Origin: Betaproteobacteria bacterium
Lineage (GTDB): Bacteria; Pseudomonadota; Gammaproteobacteria; Burkholderiales; Burkholderiaceae
Assembly (NCBI GenBank): GCA_947378095.1
Contig: CANCIL010000013.1
Span: forward strand, 1 to 34,674
Direction of reading: 5' to 3'
DNA: 34,674 bases
Below, in pieces: positions 9,941 to 19,063 of the stretch. A program made the translations under genes and the position numbers. Below the pieces are notes generated by a model. It saw nothing but the letters and a program-made list of their open reading frames with translations, searched no databases and was not told where the DNA came from. The number at the start of each line of letters is the position of its first letter. The first letter of the stretch is position 1.

Positions 9941-11010
9941 CAAGACCCTCAATTCTGGTGATGGCTGGAGGTACTGGTGGGGATATCTTCCCAGGCCTCG
10001 CTGTTGCTGAATATTTGCGGATCTGCGGTTGGAAGGTCTCTTGGTTGGGTAACCAAAATGGGATGGAGTACCGCCTAGTGAAGTCCTGCGATTTTCCTTT
10101 TGAGTCAGTGGAGTTTGGTGGCTTACGCGGTAAGGGATTTAAAGCGAAGTTGATGTTGCCGATTAACTTAATGCGCGCTTGTGTTCAGAGTTGGAAGATT
10201 ATGCGTCGACTCAAACCTAGTGTGGTCTTGGGTATGGGTGGCTACATCACCTTCCCGGGTGGCCTTGTTACTAAGTTATTAAAGCAACCTTTGGTATTGC
10301 ATGAATCTAACTCGGTTGCAGGAAGTGCGAATCAGGCGCTCGCTAAAATCGCCATGCGCGTTTTGACTGGATTTCCGAATGCGATGAGCTCAGCCGAGTG
10401 GGTGGGTAATCCGATTCGTGAAGAGTTTGATCATGTTCTATCTCCTGCTTTGCGCTATGAGGAACGGCAAGGCCCATTGTCAATTTTGGTGGTGGGCGGC
10501 AGCTTAGGTGCTGCTGCTCTGAATGAGTCTATCCCGGCTGCTTTAGCCTTGATTCCTGTCGAGGATCGGCCGAAGGTCATTCATCAAGCTGGTGATAAAC
10601 ATTTAGCGGAGTTAGAAAAACGTTATGCGCAGTTAGGCGTGGCCGCAGATATTCGTCCTTTCATTGATGATATGCCTTCAGCCTATGCTCAAGCTGATTT
10701 GGTGATTTGTCGTTCCGGCGCAATGACGGTCTCTGAGTTAGCTGCATGTGGCGTTGCCTCCTGTTTAGTTCCTTTTCCGCATGCGATTGATGACCATCAA
10801 ACTGCTAATGCCCGTTTTTTGGCAGACGCTGATGCAGCTATATTGCTGCCACAAGCTTCTCTTCATCCACAAGATTTAGCAATGATGATTCAGAATATGA
10901 ATCGCACAGATTTAAAGGCGATGGCATTACGCGCACATGCATTATCCAAGCCCCATGCAACTCAACGGGTGGCTGAAGTGTGTGCAAATTGTGCGGGGGT
11001 GGGTATATGA
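9937..11010 (+). CDS. murG: lipid II synthase MurG (UDP-GlcNAc transferase) with unusual motif residues
   Basis: MurG adds GlcNAc to lipid I at the inner face of the membrane to give lipid II. The 357-residue product shows the two-domain GT-B layout: an N-terminal Gly-rich loop, [37 protein letters not shown], then [29 protein letters not shown] and [11 protein letters not shown]. Two positions stand out. The first Gly-rich loop reads AGGTGGD (Asp16), where characterised MurG enzymes have His, and the usual HEQN reads HESN at 122-125. The start is GTG, overlapping the ftsW stop and preceded by GCGGAGGG. It overlaps murC by ATGA. Confidence 0.94.
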   Translation: MTRPSILVMAGGTGGDIFPGLAVAEYLRICGWKVSWLGNQNGMEYRLVKSCDFPFESVEFGGLRGKGFKAKLMLPINLMRACVQSWKIMRRLKPSVVLGMGGYITFPGGLVTKLLKQPLVLHESNSVAGSANQALAKIAMRVLTGFPNAMSSAEWVGNPIREEFDHVLSPALRYEERQGPLSILVVGGSLGAAALNESIPAALALIPVEDRPKVIHQAGDKHLAELEKRYAQLGVAADIRPFIDDMPSAYAQADLVICRSGAMTVSELAACGVASCLVPFPHAIDDHQTANARFLADADAAILLPQASLHPQDLAMMIQNMNRTDLKAMALRAHALSKPHATQRVAEVCANCAGVGI

Positions 11011-12443
11011 AGCATATCGTTCAGCAAATTCATTTCATTGGCATCGGTGGTGCAGGCATGAGCGGTATTGCTGAAGTCCTATTGAATTTGGGTTATCAGG
11101 TATCAGGCTCCGATCTGTCAGAGAGCGCAACTACTAAGCGCCTCAAAGAATTGGGCGCACTAATTCATATTGGACATGATCCTAAAAATATTGGAACCGC
11201 GGAAGCGGTAGTGATATCTACAGCAGTAGCTGGTAACAATCCTGAAGTATTGGCTGCTCGTGCAGCAAAAATCCCCGTCATTCAGCGAGCGGTCATGTTG
11301 GGTGAGCTGATGCGTCTGAAGCAGGGCATTGCCATTGCTGGAACACATGGCAAGACCACGACTACTAGCTTAGTTGCTTCAGTATTGGCTGAAGGTGGAT
11401 TAGATCCAACCTTTGTAATCGGTGGAAAGCTGAACTCAGCGGGTGCCAATGCACGCTTAGGTCAGGGCGACTTTATTGTGGTTGAAGCAGATGAGTCGGA
11501 TGCTTCTTTCTTGCAACTATTCCCTGCGATGGAAGTGGTCACCAATATTGATGCTGATCATATGGATACCTATCAGCACGATATGGCTAGATTGAAGCAG
11601 GCGTTTGTACAGTTCATTCAACGCATGCCATTTTATGGTGTTGCAGTGCTTTGTATCGATGATGCTAACGTTCGCGACATCATTCCTTTTGTCTCTCAGC
11701 CAGTATTGCGTTACGGCCTATCTGATGACGCCGATATCCGTGCAAGTAATGTGCGTGCTGATGGAACTCAAATGCATTTCACGGTGGATCGTCGTACGGT
11801 CCGGCGACATGGCAATAAGCCAGGACCACTGAAGGTCACATTAAATTTACCAGGCTTACACAATGTTCGTAATGCCCTGGCAGCAATTGGTATCGCAACG
11901 GAATTAGGTGTTAGTGATGATGCGATTACCAAAGCCTTGTCGCAATTTGGTGGTGTTGGTCGTCGTTTCCAGCGTCATGGTGAAATCGCTTTGACATCTG
12001 GTGGTAGTTTTACGCTGATAGATGACTATGGTCATCATCCAGTAGAGATGGCTGCAACTCTAGCTGCTGCAAGAGGCGCTTATCCAAATCGTCGCCTCGT
12101 ATTGGCATTTCAACCACATCGATTTACCAGAACGCGCGATTGTTTTGGGGAGTTTGTTCAAGTGCTCAGAAATTTTGATGCTTTGGTTTTGACCGAAGTC
12201 TATCCCGCAGGTGAGCCAAAAATTCTAGGTGCGGATGGCAAAAGCCTCATGAAGGCAGCGCTTGCAGAAGATAAAAATTCAAAAGGCTTGCTCGATTCCG
12301 CGGCAGTTGTATTTGCAGAAAATGTAGGTGAGATACCTGAAAAATTAAGTCACGTTTTAAAAGATGGAGATGTATTAATTACGATGGGTGCAGGTTCAAT
12401 TTCTGCTTTGCCTAACGCGCTAGTGGAGGCAAAGCATGTCTAA
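11007..12443 (+). CDS. murC: UDP-N-acetylmuramate:L-alanine ligase MurC
   Basis: MurC attaches the first stem-peptide residue, L-alanine, to UDP-MurNAc. The product of 478 residues starts with [16 protein letters not shown], carries the ATP loop GTHGKT at 112-117, the [12 protein letters not shown] and [10 protein letters not shown] segments, and the DDYGHHPVE motif of the C-terminal domain. The reading frame extends upstream to a GTG at 10980, but the ATG at 11007 is chosen because it overlaps the murG stop (ATGA), follows a GGGGGTGG sequence, and gives the normal N-terminus of the family. It overlaps ddl by 8 bases. Confidence 0.97.
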   Translation: MKHIVQQIHFIGIGGAGMSGIAEVLLNLGYQVSGSDLSESATTKRLKELGALIHIGHDPKNIGTAEAVVISTAVAGNNPEVLAARAAKIPVIQRAVMLGELMRLKQGIAIAGTHGKTTTTSLVASVLAEGGLDPTFVIGGKLNSAGANARLGQGDFIVVEADESDASFLQLFPAMEVVTNIDADHMDTYQHDMARLKQAFVQFIQRMPFYGVAVLCIDDANVRDIIPFVSQPVLRYGLSDDADIRASNVRADGTQMHFTVDRRTVRRHGNKPGPLKVTLNLPGLHNVRNALAAIGIATELGVSDDAITKALSQFGGVGRRFQRHGEIALTSGGSFTLIDDYGHHPVEMAATLAAARGAYPNRRLVLAFQPHRFTRTRDCFGEFVQVLRNFDALVLTEVYPAGEPKILGADGKSLMKAALAEDKNSKGLLDSAAVVFAENVGEIPEKLSHVLKDGDVLITMGAGSISALPNALVEAKHV

Positions 12444-13440
12444 GCAGTTGATAGATTGGGGTCAACGCGTACAAGCACAGCTAGCTAGTCTAGATGTGAA
12501 ATCTTTGGGTCGCGTTGGTGTTCTCTTGGGTGGACGTTCGGGCGAGCGTGAAATCTCACTGATGTCTGGCAATGGCGTTTTAGATGCATTAAGGGCTAAA
12601 GGGGTTGATGTCCATAGCTTTGACACTGGTTTACGTTGCCCTACTGAATTAGGCAAAGAAAAATTTGATCGAGTATTTATTGCTCTTCATGGTCGCTATG
12701 GTGAAGATGGAACTATTCAAGGCCTATTGGAATTACTCAACCTTCCTTATACCGGAAGCGGCGTTTTAGCATCAGCATTGGCTATCGACAAAATTGCAAC
12801 TAAACAAATTTGGATTAGCAATGGTTTGTCTACTCCAGAATTTGAAGAGCTCACTGCGAACAGCGATTGGAATGCAGTAGCGAAGAAGCTAGGCCTTCCA
12901 TTAATTGTCAAACCCGCACATGAGGGATCATCTCTTGGCCTCACTAAAGTGAAGTCGGTTGATGAGTTGCCGGCAGCTTATCAATTAGCAGCTGGATTGG
13001 ATAAAAAAGTCATTGCTGAGACCTGCATTATTGGTGACGAGCTAACTTGCCCGCTAGTGGGTCAAGGAGATACTGCTGAAGCATTACCAGTCATCAAAAT
13101 TATTCCGCCTCAAGCCAATTACGATTTTCATAATAAGTATTACTCAGATGAAACCCAATATCTTTGTCCTACGGGATTTACGCCTGAGGTGAATGCACAA
13201 GTCCAGGCTTTAGCACTCGCAGCATATAAAGCGTTGGGATGCCGCACCTGGGGGCGTGCTGATGTCATGCTCGATCAAAAAACTGGTCAACCCTATCTCT
13301 TGGAGATGAATACTTCGCCAGGCATGACTTCGCATTCTTTAGTACCAATGGCTGCAAAAGCAGCCGGTGTTGATTATGCAGATTTAACCCTTTGGTTATT
13401 AAGCCAAACTTTAGAGCAAAAGGTGAGCTCTAAGATATGA
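12436..13440 (+). CDS. ddlB: D-alanine:D-alanine ligase DdlB
   Basis: This ATP-grasp enzyme joins two D-alanines to form the dipeptide that MurF uses. The 334-residue protein shows [17 protein letters not shown] at the N-terminus, [36 protein letters not shown] for ATP binding, and the metal-binding segment [15 protein letters not shown] near the C-terminus. Its place between murC and ftsQ matches ddlB of other proteobacteria. The start is preceded by GTGGAGG inside murC, and the stop shares ATGA with ftsQ. Confidence 0.96.
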   Translation: MSKQLIDWGQRVQAQLASLDVKSLGRVGVLLGGRSGEREISLMSGNGVLDALRAKGVDVHSFDTGLRCPTELGKEKFDRVFIALHGRYGEDGTIQGLLELLNLPYTGSGVLASALAIDKIATKQIWISNGLSTPEFEELTANSDWNAVAKKLGLPLIVKPAHEGSSLGLTKVKSVDELPAAYQLAAGLDKKVIAETCIIGDELTCPLVGQGDTAEALPVIKIIPPQANYDFHNKYYSDETQYLCPTGFTPEVNAQVQALALAAYKALGCRTWGRADVMLDQKTGQPYLLEMNTSPGMTSHSLVPMAAKAAGVDYADLTLWLLSQTLEQKVSSKI

Positions 13441-14294
13441 GTAATTTCATGGATCGGTTCGGTGAAATCTTCACCATGCTTATGTCTCCACTCTGGAATC
13501 ATCCAGCGCGGATGCAGTCAGTCAGCCGTTTCTTGATGCGTTGCTTTGCAGTGATGATGGTCATTGGAATATTGGTTTGGTTAAGTCAGAGACCCGTCTT
13601 TGCATTAAAGCAAATTCAAATTGAGCCTGTTGCAGGACAAACGCTAAAACATATTAATAAGCCGATTGTGAAACAGCGTCTTATTGAGTCGGTACAGGGT
13701 AACTTCTTTAGCATTCGTCTAGAGGATGTAAAGCGTGGTTTTGAGAGCATGCCGTGGGTTAGGCATGCCAACGTTCGTCGTGTATGGCCAAATGGTTTAG
13801 TGGTCAGCATTGAAGAGCAAAAGCCTTTTGGGACTTGGGGTGGCGCTGATAGTCAAACCTTGATGAACGTTCAAGGCGAGCTATTTGCTGGGCGAGTTTC
13901 CGACATTAATGAGGATATTCATCTAATTGATTTCCATGGACCAGCTGACGCCAGCAAAGAAGTTCTGAATCTTTATGAAAAGGCGAGCGCTTGGTTCAAA
14001 CCTTGGGGTGTAGAGGTAAGAAGTTTGGCTTTGACTGAACGATATTCATGGCATGTCAAATTATCGAATGGCATGAAGGTGGAATTTGGGCGGGATGAAG
14101 AAAATTCTGACAAGAACTTAACTGAAGAACGAGTGGCGCGATTATTTAAATATTGGCCACAAGTGCAAGAGAAATGGCCAAATCGAGTTGATGCAGTGGA
14201 CTTGCGCTATGCCAATGGATTCGCAGTGCATTTGGCTGCAGCGAATATTAAAAAGAATGATGTGGATAGTAAAAAAAGTGAGCAGAAGCAATGA
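13437..14294 (+). CDS. ftsQ: cell division protein FtsQ
   Basis: FtsQ is a bitopic divisome protein linking cytoplasmic Z-ring proteins to FtsB, FtsL, FtsW and FtsI. The 285-residue product has a cytoplasmic tail of about 30 residues, one membrane helix at about residues 34-51, and a periplasmic POTRA domain beginning [10 protein letters not shown], followed by the FtsQ region with [24 protein letters not shown]. The C-terminus is Lys-rich. It starts inside the ddlB stop (ATGA) and is separated from ftsA by 9 bases that contain the ftsA ribosome site. Confidence 0.95.
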   Translation: MSNFMDRFGEIFTMLMSPLWNHPARMQSVSRFLMRCFAVMMVIGILVWLSQRPVFALKQIQIEPVAGQTLKHINKPIVKQRLIESVQGNFFSIRLEDVKRGFESMPWVRHANVRRVWPNGLVVSIEEQKPFGTWGGADSQTLMNVQGELFAGRVSDINEDIHLIDFHGPADASKEVLNLYEKASAWFKPWGVEVRSLALTERYSWHVKLSNGMKVEFGRDEENSDKNLTEERVARLFKYWPQVQEKWPNRVDAVDLRYANGFAVHLAAANIKKNDVDSKKSEQKQ

Positions 14295-14303
14295 GGAATT
14301 GGT

Positions 14304-15533
14304 ATGAGTAAAGACAATCGTGATCTATTGGTAGGCTTAGATATTGGAACCTCCAAGGTAGTTGCCTTGGTTGCTGAACTAGCTCCCGATGGTCAATTTA
14401 ATGTCGTTGGCGTTGGACAAACCGCATCTAAGGGTTTGAAGAAAGGTGTTGTTGTCAATATTGAAGCTACCGTTCAATCTATTCAGAAGGCTTTAGAGGA
14501 AGCTGAGGTGATGGCTGATCGTCAGATTGTCCAAGTCTTCACCGGTATTGCCGGAAATCATATTGTGAGTTTTAACTCTAGTGGCATGGTTGCCATTCGC
14601 GACAAAGAAGTTGGCCAAGGTGATGTAGAGCGCGTGCTTGAAACTGCTAAAGCAATCAATATTCCAACGGACCAACAGATACTTCACATCCTTGTTCAAG
14701 AATTCATCATTGATGGTCAAGAAGATGTACGTGAGCCAATTGGGATGAGTGGCCTTCGCTTAGAAGTGAAGGTGCATATTGTGACGGGTGCTGTTAGTGC
14801 GGCACAAAATATTGTGAAGTGTGTGCGTCGCTGCGGTCTGGAAGTCAATGATTTAATTCTGCAGCCATTGGCCTCGAGCTTAGCGGTGCTGACAGATGAT
14901 GAAAAAGAGCTTGGGGTTGTATTGGTTGATATTGGCGGAGGTACAACCGATATTGCGATTTATTGCCAGGGATCCATTCGTCATACCGCAGTGATTCCGA
15001 TTGCAGGCGATCAAATCACCAATGACATTGCGATGGCATTGCGTACGCCAACTATTGATGCAGAAGATTTAAAAATCGCACATGGTATCGCTCGTCAAGA
15101 GATGGCTGATCCCATCACCATGATCGATGTACCAGGCGTTGGTGATCGTGAGCCACGTCCAATGTCTAAGCAAGCCTTGGCTGCGGTGATTGAGCCCCGC
15201 GTGGAAGAGTTATTTACTTTGGTTAGGGGTGTAGTTCGTGACTCTGGTTATGAGGACATGGTTTCTTCGGGGATTGTTCTGACCGGCGGAACTTCTTTAA
15301 TGCCCGGAATGGTGGAGTTAGCAGAACAAGTCTTTTTAAGGCCTGCCCGTATTGGTACCCCTGAATATCGCGGTCATTTGCATGAGGTATTAAGAAGTCC
15401 TCGCTACGCTACCAGTATTGGTTTATTGATGGAAGGTCAAGCGCAGTTGTTGCGTGGTCGTCGTGTTTCGCAATCAGGCGCCTTGCAAGGAGTTATCTCG
15501 CGCATGAAGGAATGGTTTGCAGGAAATTTTTAA
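14304..15533 (+). CDS. ftsA: cell division protein FtsA
   Basis: FtsA is an actin-like ATPase that tethers FtsZ filaments to the membrane and recruits later divisome proteins. The 409-residue product has the N-terminal nucleotide motif LVGLDIGTSKVVALVAEL, the LVDIGGGTTDIAIY phosphate-2 motif, the adenosine motif IVLTGGTSLMPGM, and a C-terminal amphipathic helix (SRMKEWFAGNF) typical of the membrane-targeting sequence. The ribosome site AGGAA lies in the gap after ftsQ. A 48-base gap follows before ftsZ. Confidence 0.97.
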   Translation: MSKDNRDLLVGLDIGTSKVVALVAELAPDGQFNVVGVGQTASKGLKKGVVVNIEATVQSIQKALEEAEVMADRQIVQVFTGIAGNHIVSFNSSGMVAIRDKEVGQGDVERVLETAKAINIPTDQQILHILVQEFIIDGQEDVREPIGMSGLRLEVKVHIVTGAVSAAQNIVKCVRRCGLEVNDLILQPLASSLAVLTDDEKELGVVLVDIGGGTTDIAIYCQGSIRHTAVIPIAGDQITNDIAMALRTPTIDAEDLKIAHGIARQEMADPITMIDVPGVGDREPRPMSKQALAAVIEPRVEELFTLVRGVVRDSGYEDMVSSGIVLTGGTSLMPGMVELAEQVFLRPARIGTPEYRGHLHEVLRSPRYATSIGLLMEGQAQLLRGRRVSQSGALQGVISRMKEWFAGNF

Positions 15534-15570
15534 GTTTTTTCGTCGTCGTCAATGTAGTAAGTTAATTACC

Positions 15571-15578
15571 TAGGAGGG
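15571..15578 (+). promoter_or_regulatory. strong ftsZ ribosome binding site
   Basis: The sequence TAGGAGGG is close to a full match to the anti-Shine-Dalgarno complement, and the ftsZ ATG follows at 15582. It is one of the strongest sites in the window and fixes the ftsZ start, ahead of a second in-frame ATG at 15594. It fits the need for far more FtsZ than FtsA. Confidence 0.75.
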
Positions 15579-15581
15579 TAT

Positions 15582-16913
15582 ATGGAATTTGAAATGTTAG
15601 ATCAAGATACTGCTGGCAAGACCATTATTAAAGTGGTTGGAGTTGGTGGCGCTGGTGGCAATGCTGTCCAGCACATGATCCGTCGCGGAGTTAGTGGCGT
15701 AGAGTTTATTTGCATGAACACCGATGCAGGCGCATTGCAGCGTTCTGAAGCATCTGTGAATTTGCAACTGGGCTCTAGCGGATTGGGTGCTGGTGCAAAA
15801 CCTGAAATTGGTGCCTCTTCAGCGATTGAGGCGCGTGAGCGAATTGCCGATGCATTACAAGGCGCTCATATGGTTTTTATTACCGCTGGTATGGGTGGTG
15901 GCACAGGTACTGGTGCTGCGCCTATCGTTGCACAAGTAGCAAAAGAAATGGGCATCCTGACTGTAGGCGTGATCAGCAAGCCATTTGACTTTGAAGGCGT
16001 GAAGCGTCTCAAGGTTGCAGAGAATGGCGCTTCTGAGCTTGAGTCTTATGTCGATTCATTAATTGTTGTGCTGAATGAGAAGCTCTTTGAAGTCATGGGT
16101 GAAGATGCTGAGTTTGATAAAGCATTTGCATGTGCAGATGACGTCTTGCATAACGCTGTATCTGGCATCGCTGAAATCATCAATGTTCAAGGTTTAATAA
16201 ACGTTGACTTTGAGGACGTGAAGACCGTGATGGGAGAGCAAGGCAAAGCTATGATGGGTACTGCAACTGTATCTGGCATGGATCGTGCTCGTTTGGCTGC
16301 TGAAGCTGCTGTTGCATCTCCGCTGCTTGAAGGTGTTGATTTGTCGGGTGCACGTGGTGTATTGGTCAACATCACTGCTAGCCGTTCATTGAAGTTATCT
16401 GAAACACGTGAAGTGATGGCCGCGATACGTGGATATGCCGCTGATGATGCAACCGTTATTTTTGGTACGGTATATGACGATAGCTTAGGCGATGCATTGC
16501 GCGTGACGGTTGTTGCTACTGGTTTGAATAATCCACTAGCGCGTCAAAGCAATCAACCAGAAGTAGTTTGGAGACAGGCAACAGGTACGCATGATGCAAT
16601 GCCAACTATGGCCGATCTCAATACTTTTGCTCCTGCTAGCCCATCCGCTGCGATGAGTAAAGTCAGTATGGATTCAGCATTGGGTACTAGCGCTGCAATG
16701 GTGGGCGGTTTATCTTCTCTGCCCGCTCAGTCTGCTGGTGCTGGCAGTGTTGATTACAGTCAATATGATTTGCCAAGAGTGTTCCGTAGCTCGCGTGAAG
16801 CAACTCCTACCCCGACTTTGGGTGCAGATAGTTCTCCACAGGCAAAGACCATGCTTGATAAAGGGGCTGATTACTATGAGATTCCAGCCTTTTTACGTAA
16901 GCAAGCAGATTAA
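15582..16913 (+). CDS. ftsZ: cell division GTPase FtsZ
   Basis: FtsZ is the tubulin-like GTPase that forms the cytokinetic ring. The 443-residue protein starts with MEFEMLDQ, has [17 protein letters not shown], the tubulin signature [14 protein letters not shown] (GGGTGTG at 105-111), and the T7 region [12 protein letters not shown] variable linker of about 100 residues rich in Ala, Ser and Pro precedes a C-terminal peptide ([13 protein letters not shown]), the docking site for FtsA and other partners. The length is a little over the E. coli protein because of the linker. It is the last of the core division genes; a GC-rich hairpin follows. Confidence 0.98.
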   Translation: MEFEMLDQDTAGKTIIKVVGVGGAGGNAVQHMIRRGVSGVEFICMNTDAGALQRSEASVNLQLGSSGLGAGAKPEIGASSAIEARERIADALQGAHMVFITAGMGGGTGTGAAPIVAQVAKEMGILTVGVISKPFDFEGVKRLKVAENGASELESYVDSLIVVLNEKLFEVMGEDAEFDKAFACADDVLHNAVSGIAEIINVQGLINVDFEDVKTVMGEQGKAMMGTATVSGMDRARLAAEAAVASPLLEGVDLSGARGVLVNITASRSLKLSETREVMAAIRGYAADDATVIFGTVYDDSLGDALRVTVVATGLNNPLARQSNQPEVVWRQATGTHDAMPTMADLNTFAPASPSAAMSKVSMDSALGTSAAMVGGLSSLPAQSAGAGSVDYSQYDLPRVFRSSREATPTPTLGADSSPQAKTMLDKGADYYEIPAFLRKQAD

Positions 16914-16945
16914 TTGACTGCTTAATACAATAGATAGTTGCGAAA

Positions 16946-16994
16946 TGCCAGCGCGGCGCCCCTCCGGACGACGAATCCCGCGCTTGCGTTGGCA
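16946..16994 (+). other. GC-rich hairpin between ftsZ and the peroxiredoxin gene
   Basis: Arms TGCCAGCGC (16946-16954) and GCGTTGGCA (16986-16994) pair over nine positions with one G-U pair, around a 31-base loop. An alternative stem pairs AGCGCGG (16950-16956) with CCGCGCT (16978-16984). The block is much richer in G and C than the flanking gap. No T-run follows, so it is not a classic intrinsic terminator. It could attenuate transcription, stabilise the ftsZ mRNA 3' end, or be a dispersed repeat; the sequence alone does not decide. Confidence 0.5.
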
Positions 16995-17025
16995 TACTAA
17001 CTAACAACTACTTATTGGAGATGTC

Positions 17026-17526
17026 ATGATTGCAGTTGGACAAAAATTACCTAACGCTACTTTGAACGAGTTTTTTAATGAAGAGAGCGAAGGCTGTTCA
17101 TTAGGGCCAAATGCCTTTGAAGTTGAGAAATTAGTTGCTGGTAAAAAAATTGTTATTTTTGCTTTGCCTGGTGCCTTTACACCAACTTGTTCTGCTAAAC
17201 ATGTTCCAGGATATGTTGAGCACTACGATGCAATCAAAGCAAAAGGAGTTGATGAGATTTGGTGTATTTCCGTAAACGATCCATTTGTAATGGGCGCATG
17301 GGGACGTGACCAAAAAGTGGGTAAAAAAATTCGCATGATGGCTGATGGCAGCGCAGATTTCACCAAGAAAGTGGGCTTGGAATTAGATTTAACTGCCCGC
17401 GGTTTTGGAGTGCGTTCAGATCGTTATGCCATGATTGTTGAAGATGGCGTTGTGAAATCCTTAGATCGCGAAGCGCCAGGTAAGTTTGAGGTAAGCGATG
17501 CAGCCTCAATTTTGAAAAAACTGTAA
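17026..17526 (+). CDS. peroxiredoxin, Prx5/AhpC-TSA type
   Basis: This thiol peroxidase reduces hydrogen peroxide and organic peroxides in the cytoplasm. The 166-residue product has the Prx active-site motif PGAFTPTCS with the peroxidatic Cys at 55, and the Prx5 features IWCISVNDPFVMGAW and GVRSDRYAMIVEDGVV. A second Cys at 80 could take part in resolution, but Prx5 enzymes often use glutathione or glutaredoxin instead, and the reductant is not visible here. A GGAG ribosome site precedes the ATG. A peroxiredoxin gene between ftsZ and lpxC is a layout I associate with Burkholderiaceae. Confidence 0.92.
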   Translation: MIAVGQKLPNATLNEFFNEESEGCSLGPNAFEVEKLVAGKKIVIFALPGAFTPTCSAKHVPGYVEHYDAIKAKGVDEIWCISVNDPFVMGAWGRDQKVGKKIRMMADGSADFTKKVGLELDLTARGFGVRSDRYAMIVEDGVVKSLDREAPGKFEVSDAASILKKL

Positions 17527-17554
17527 TTTACTTTTTAAGTAGAGACGCCTCATC

Positions 17555-18469
17555 ATGATGAAGCAACGCACCATCGCTACTCCGGTGAAAACCGTGGGGA
17601 TCGGTTTGCATTCTGGTCGCAAGGTGACGATTTCGATCAAGCCTGCGCCAGTCAATTCGGGCGTTCAATTTGTTCGCATGGATACCCCAGAGAAATCAGT
17701 AGTTCCTGCTACTGCTCTGGCGGTCTGTGATACTCGGCTTGCTTCAGTCATACAAAAAGATGGTGTTCGTGTCTCTACAGTCGAGCATTTGCTCTCAGCC
17801 TGTGCTGGCCTGGGTTTAGACAATCTCTTGATTGAGTTGGACGGCGAAGAGGTGCCCATCATGGATGGTAGTGCCGCCTCTTTTTTATTCTTAATTGAAT
17901 CTGCTGGCATCGTTGAGCAAGATGCCGCACGACAGTTTGTTGTGATAAAAAAACCAGTTGAAGTGCGTGATGGCGATAAGCTTGCTCGCCTAGAACCCTT
18001 CTTTGGTTACAAGTTAGATTTCACAATCGACTTTAAACATCCTGCTTTAGATAAAACAGGCCAACGATTCATTGTAGATTTTGCTGAACACGCTTACCGC
18101 AGTGAAATTGGTCGTGCCCGCACCTTTGGTTTTGCCCATGAAGTAGAAGCATTACGCGAAATGGGTTTGGCTCGAGGTGGCAGTTTAGATAATGCGATCG
18201 TTTTAGATGAACACCGCATCTTGAATAACGAAGAGCTACGTTACGAAGATGAATTTGTGCGCCATAAAATTTTGGATGCCATTGGTGATTTGTATTTGGT
18301 GGGTCATCCCATTGTCGGCGCCTACGTTGCCGAAAAATCGGGGCATGCATTAAACAATGCCTTATTGCGTAAGTTGCTAGAAGATCCTAGTTCCTACGAA
18401 ATCTGTAGTTTCCCGATTCAAAAGGCGCCTGAAGCCTATTCTCAAGAGAGTCAACCACTCTTTTTCTGA
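17555..18469 (+). CDS. lpxC: UDP-3-O-acyl-N-acetylglucosamine deacetylase LpxC
   Basis: LpxC is the zinc amidase that commits the pathway to lipid A. The 304-residue protein starts [21 protein letters not shown] and has the zinc ligands His78 (in [10 protein letters not shown]), His237 and Asp241 (in [17 protein letters not shown]), plus the catalytic His264 in [11 protein letters not shown]. Numbering from the first of two adjacent ATG codons matches the family numbering closely; the second ATG at 17558 is also possible. No strong ribosome site is visible in the 28-base gap after the peroxiredoxin. The gene faces the dciA-like gene tail to tail. Confidence 0.97.
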   Translation: MMKQRTIATPVKTVGIGLHSGRKVTISIKPAPVNSGVQFVRMDTPEKSVVPATALAVCDTRLASVIQKDGVRVSTVEHLLSACAGLGLDNLLIELDGEEVPIMDGSAASFLFLIESAGIVEQDAARQFVVIKKPVEVRDGDKLARLEPFFGYKLDFTIDFKHPALDKTGQRFIVDFAEHAYRSEIGRARTFGFAHEVEALREMGLARGGSLDNAIVLDEHRILNNEELRYEDEFVRHKILDAIGDLYLVGHPIVGAYVAEKSGHALNNALLRKLLEDPSSYEICSFPIQKAPEAYSQESQPLFF

Positions 18470-18496
18470 GAAATTCCTCTTACTCAGAAATTTCTC
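18468..18496. terminator. hairpin terminator between convergent lpxC and dciA-like genes
   Basis: GAGAAATT (18468-18475) and AATTTCTC (18489-18496) are perfect inverted repeats of 8 bases around a 13-base loop. They begin at the lpxC stop codon, and T-rich sequence follows on the + strand. The stem is A/T-rich and so moderate in strength. The position in the gap between converging genes fits a terminator, possibly acting both ways. Confidence 0.6.
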
Positions 18497-18506
18497 TTCT
18501 ACTTTT

Positions 18507-19010
18507 TTACTTAGGTTTGTTTTGAAGTAGTTTCTCAACAGCCTTGCGAAGGCTGGATTCGGGATCTAATTTTTGAAGCAAATCCTGCCAGGATGTTCTC
18601 GCAATCTGGTTTAAACCTTTGGGTTTACGGGGTATTCTGGCTTCAGCCCTGGCCTGAACATCCCAGCTTGAGGTCTGAGGCTTCACCTGGACTTTAATTG
18701 CCTTACAAATTAAGCCATTATTTCCTAACTCATTGATTAGACTAGGTAAAACTTGTTGCAAGCGGCTGGCGATGCTGGCATTGCTCACAAGCAAATACAG
18801 CTCGTTTTGCCCTCCTTGGCGCCATCCAGCCTCTATTTTTTGACTAAATTGGCCTAAATCAAGGGCTGTTAAGGCTCGCGTTAATTGGGATTTCACTTTG
18901 GCTAAATCTTCAGTCTTGGCCAAAATACCCCCTAAGCCCTCCGATTCACGTAAGTAATCAACCCACTCATGGGCTGTCTGATTACGTTTCTGTTTAGGGG
19001 CAAAGTTCAT
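18507..19010 (-). CDS. dciA: DUF721 protein, probable DciA helicase loader/operator
   Basis: DUF721 proteins include DciA, which loads or operates the replicative helicase DnaB in bacteria that lack DnaC. The 167-residue product has a short basic start, a central DUF721-like region with LYLLVSNASIASRLQQVLPSLINEL, and a Lys-rich C-terminus. The domain call comes from recognising this core and from the position: DUF721 genes often sit between lpxC and secA in betaproteobacteria. It is transcribed away from secA across a 53-base gap. No clear ribosome site is seen before its ATG. A DUF721 protein with a different role remains possible. Confidence 0.72.
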   Translation of the reverse strand: MNFAPKQKRNQTAHEWVDYLRESEGLGGILAKTEDLAKVKSQLTRALTALDLGQFSQKIEAGWRQGGQNELYLLVSNASIASRLQQVLPSLINELGNNGLICKAIKVQVKPQTSSWDVQARAEARIPRKPKGLNQIARTSWQDLLQKLDPESSLRKAVEKLLQNKPK

Positions 19011-19063
19011 AAAAATGGGGTTGCGGGTGATAAACTCAAGGTCTTCATTTTCTTCAATATCCC

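Noticed and set aside
10980-11006. Upstream GTG start for murC
   Set aside because: It would extend MurC by nine residues not seen in the family; the ATG at 11007 overlaps the murG stop and has a better upstream sequence.
16914-16931. TTGACT followed by TACAAT after the ftsZ stop, looking like a promoter for the peroxiredoxin gene
   Set aside because: The two boxes are only 6 bases apart, far short of the 16-18 needed, and no other good -10 lies at the right distance.
17527-17554. Small inverted repeat (TACTT/AAGTA) between the peroxiredoxin and lpxC genes as a terminator
   Set aside because: The stem is only five A/T-rich pairs with a 3-base loop and is too weak to support a call.
18069-18350. 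A 93-codon open frame on the - strand rich in His and Arg
   Set aside because: It is antisense to the catalytic core of lpxC; the His-rich look comes from the complementary strand of conserved lpxC codons.
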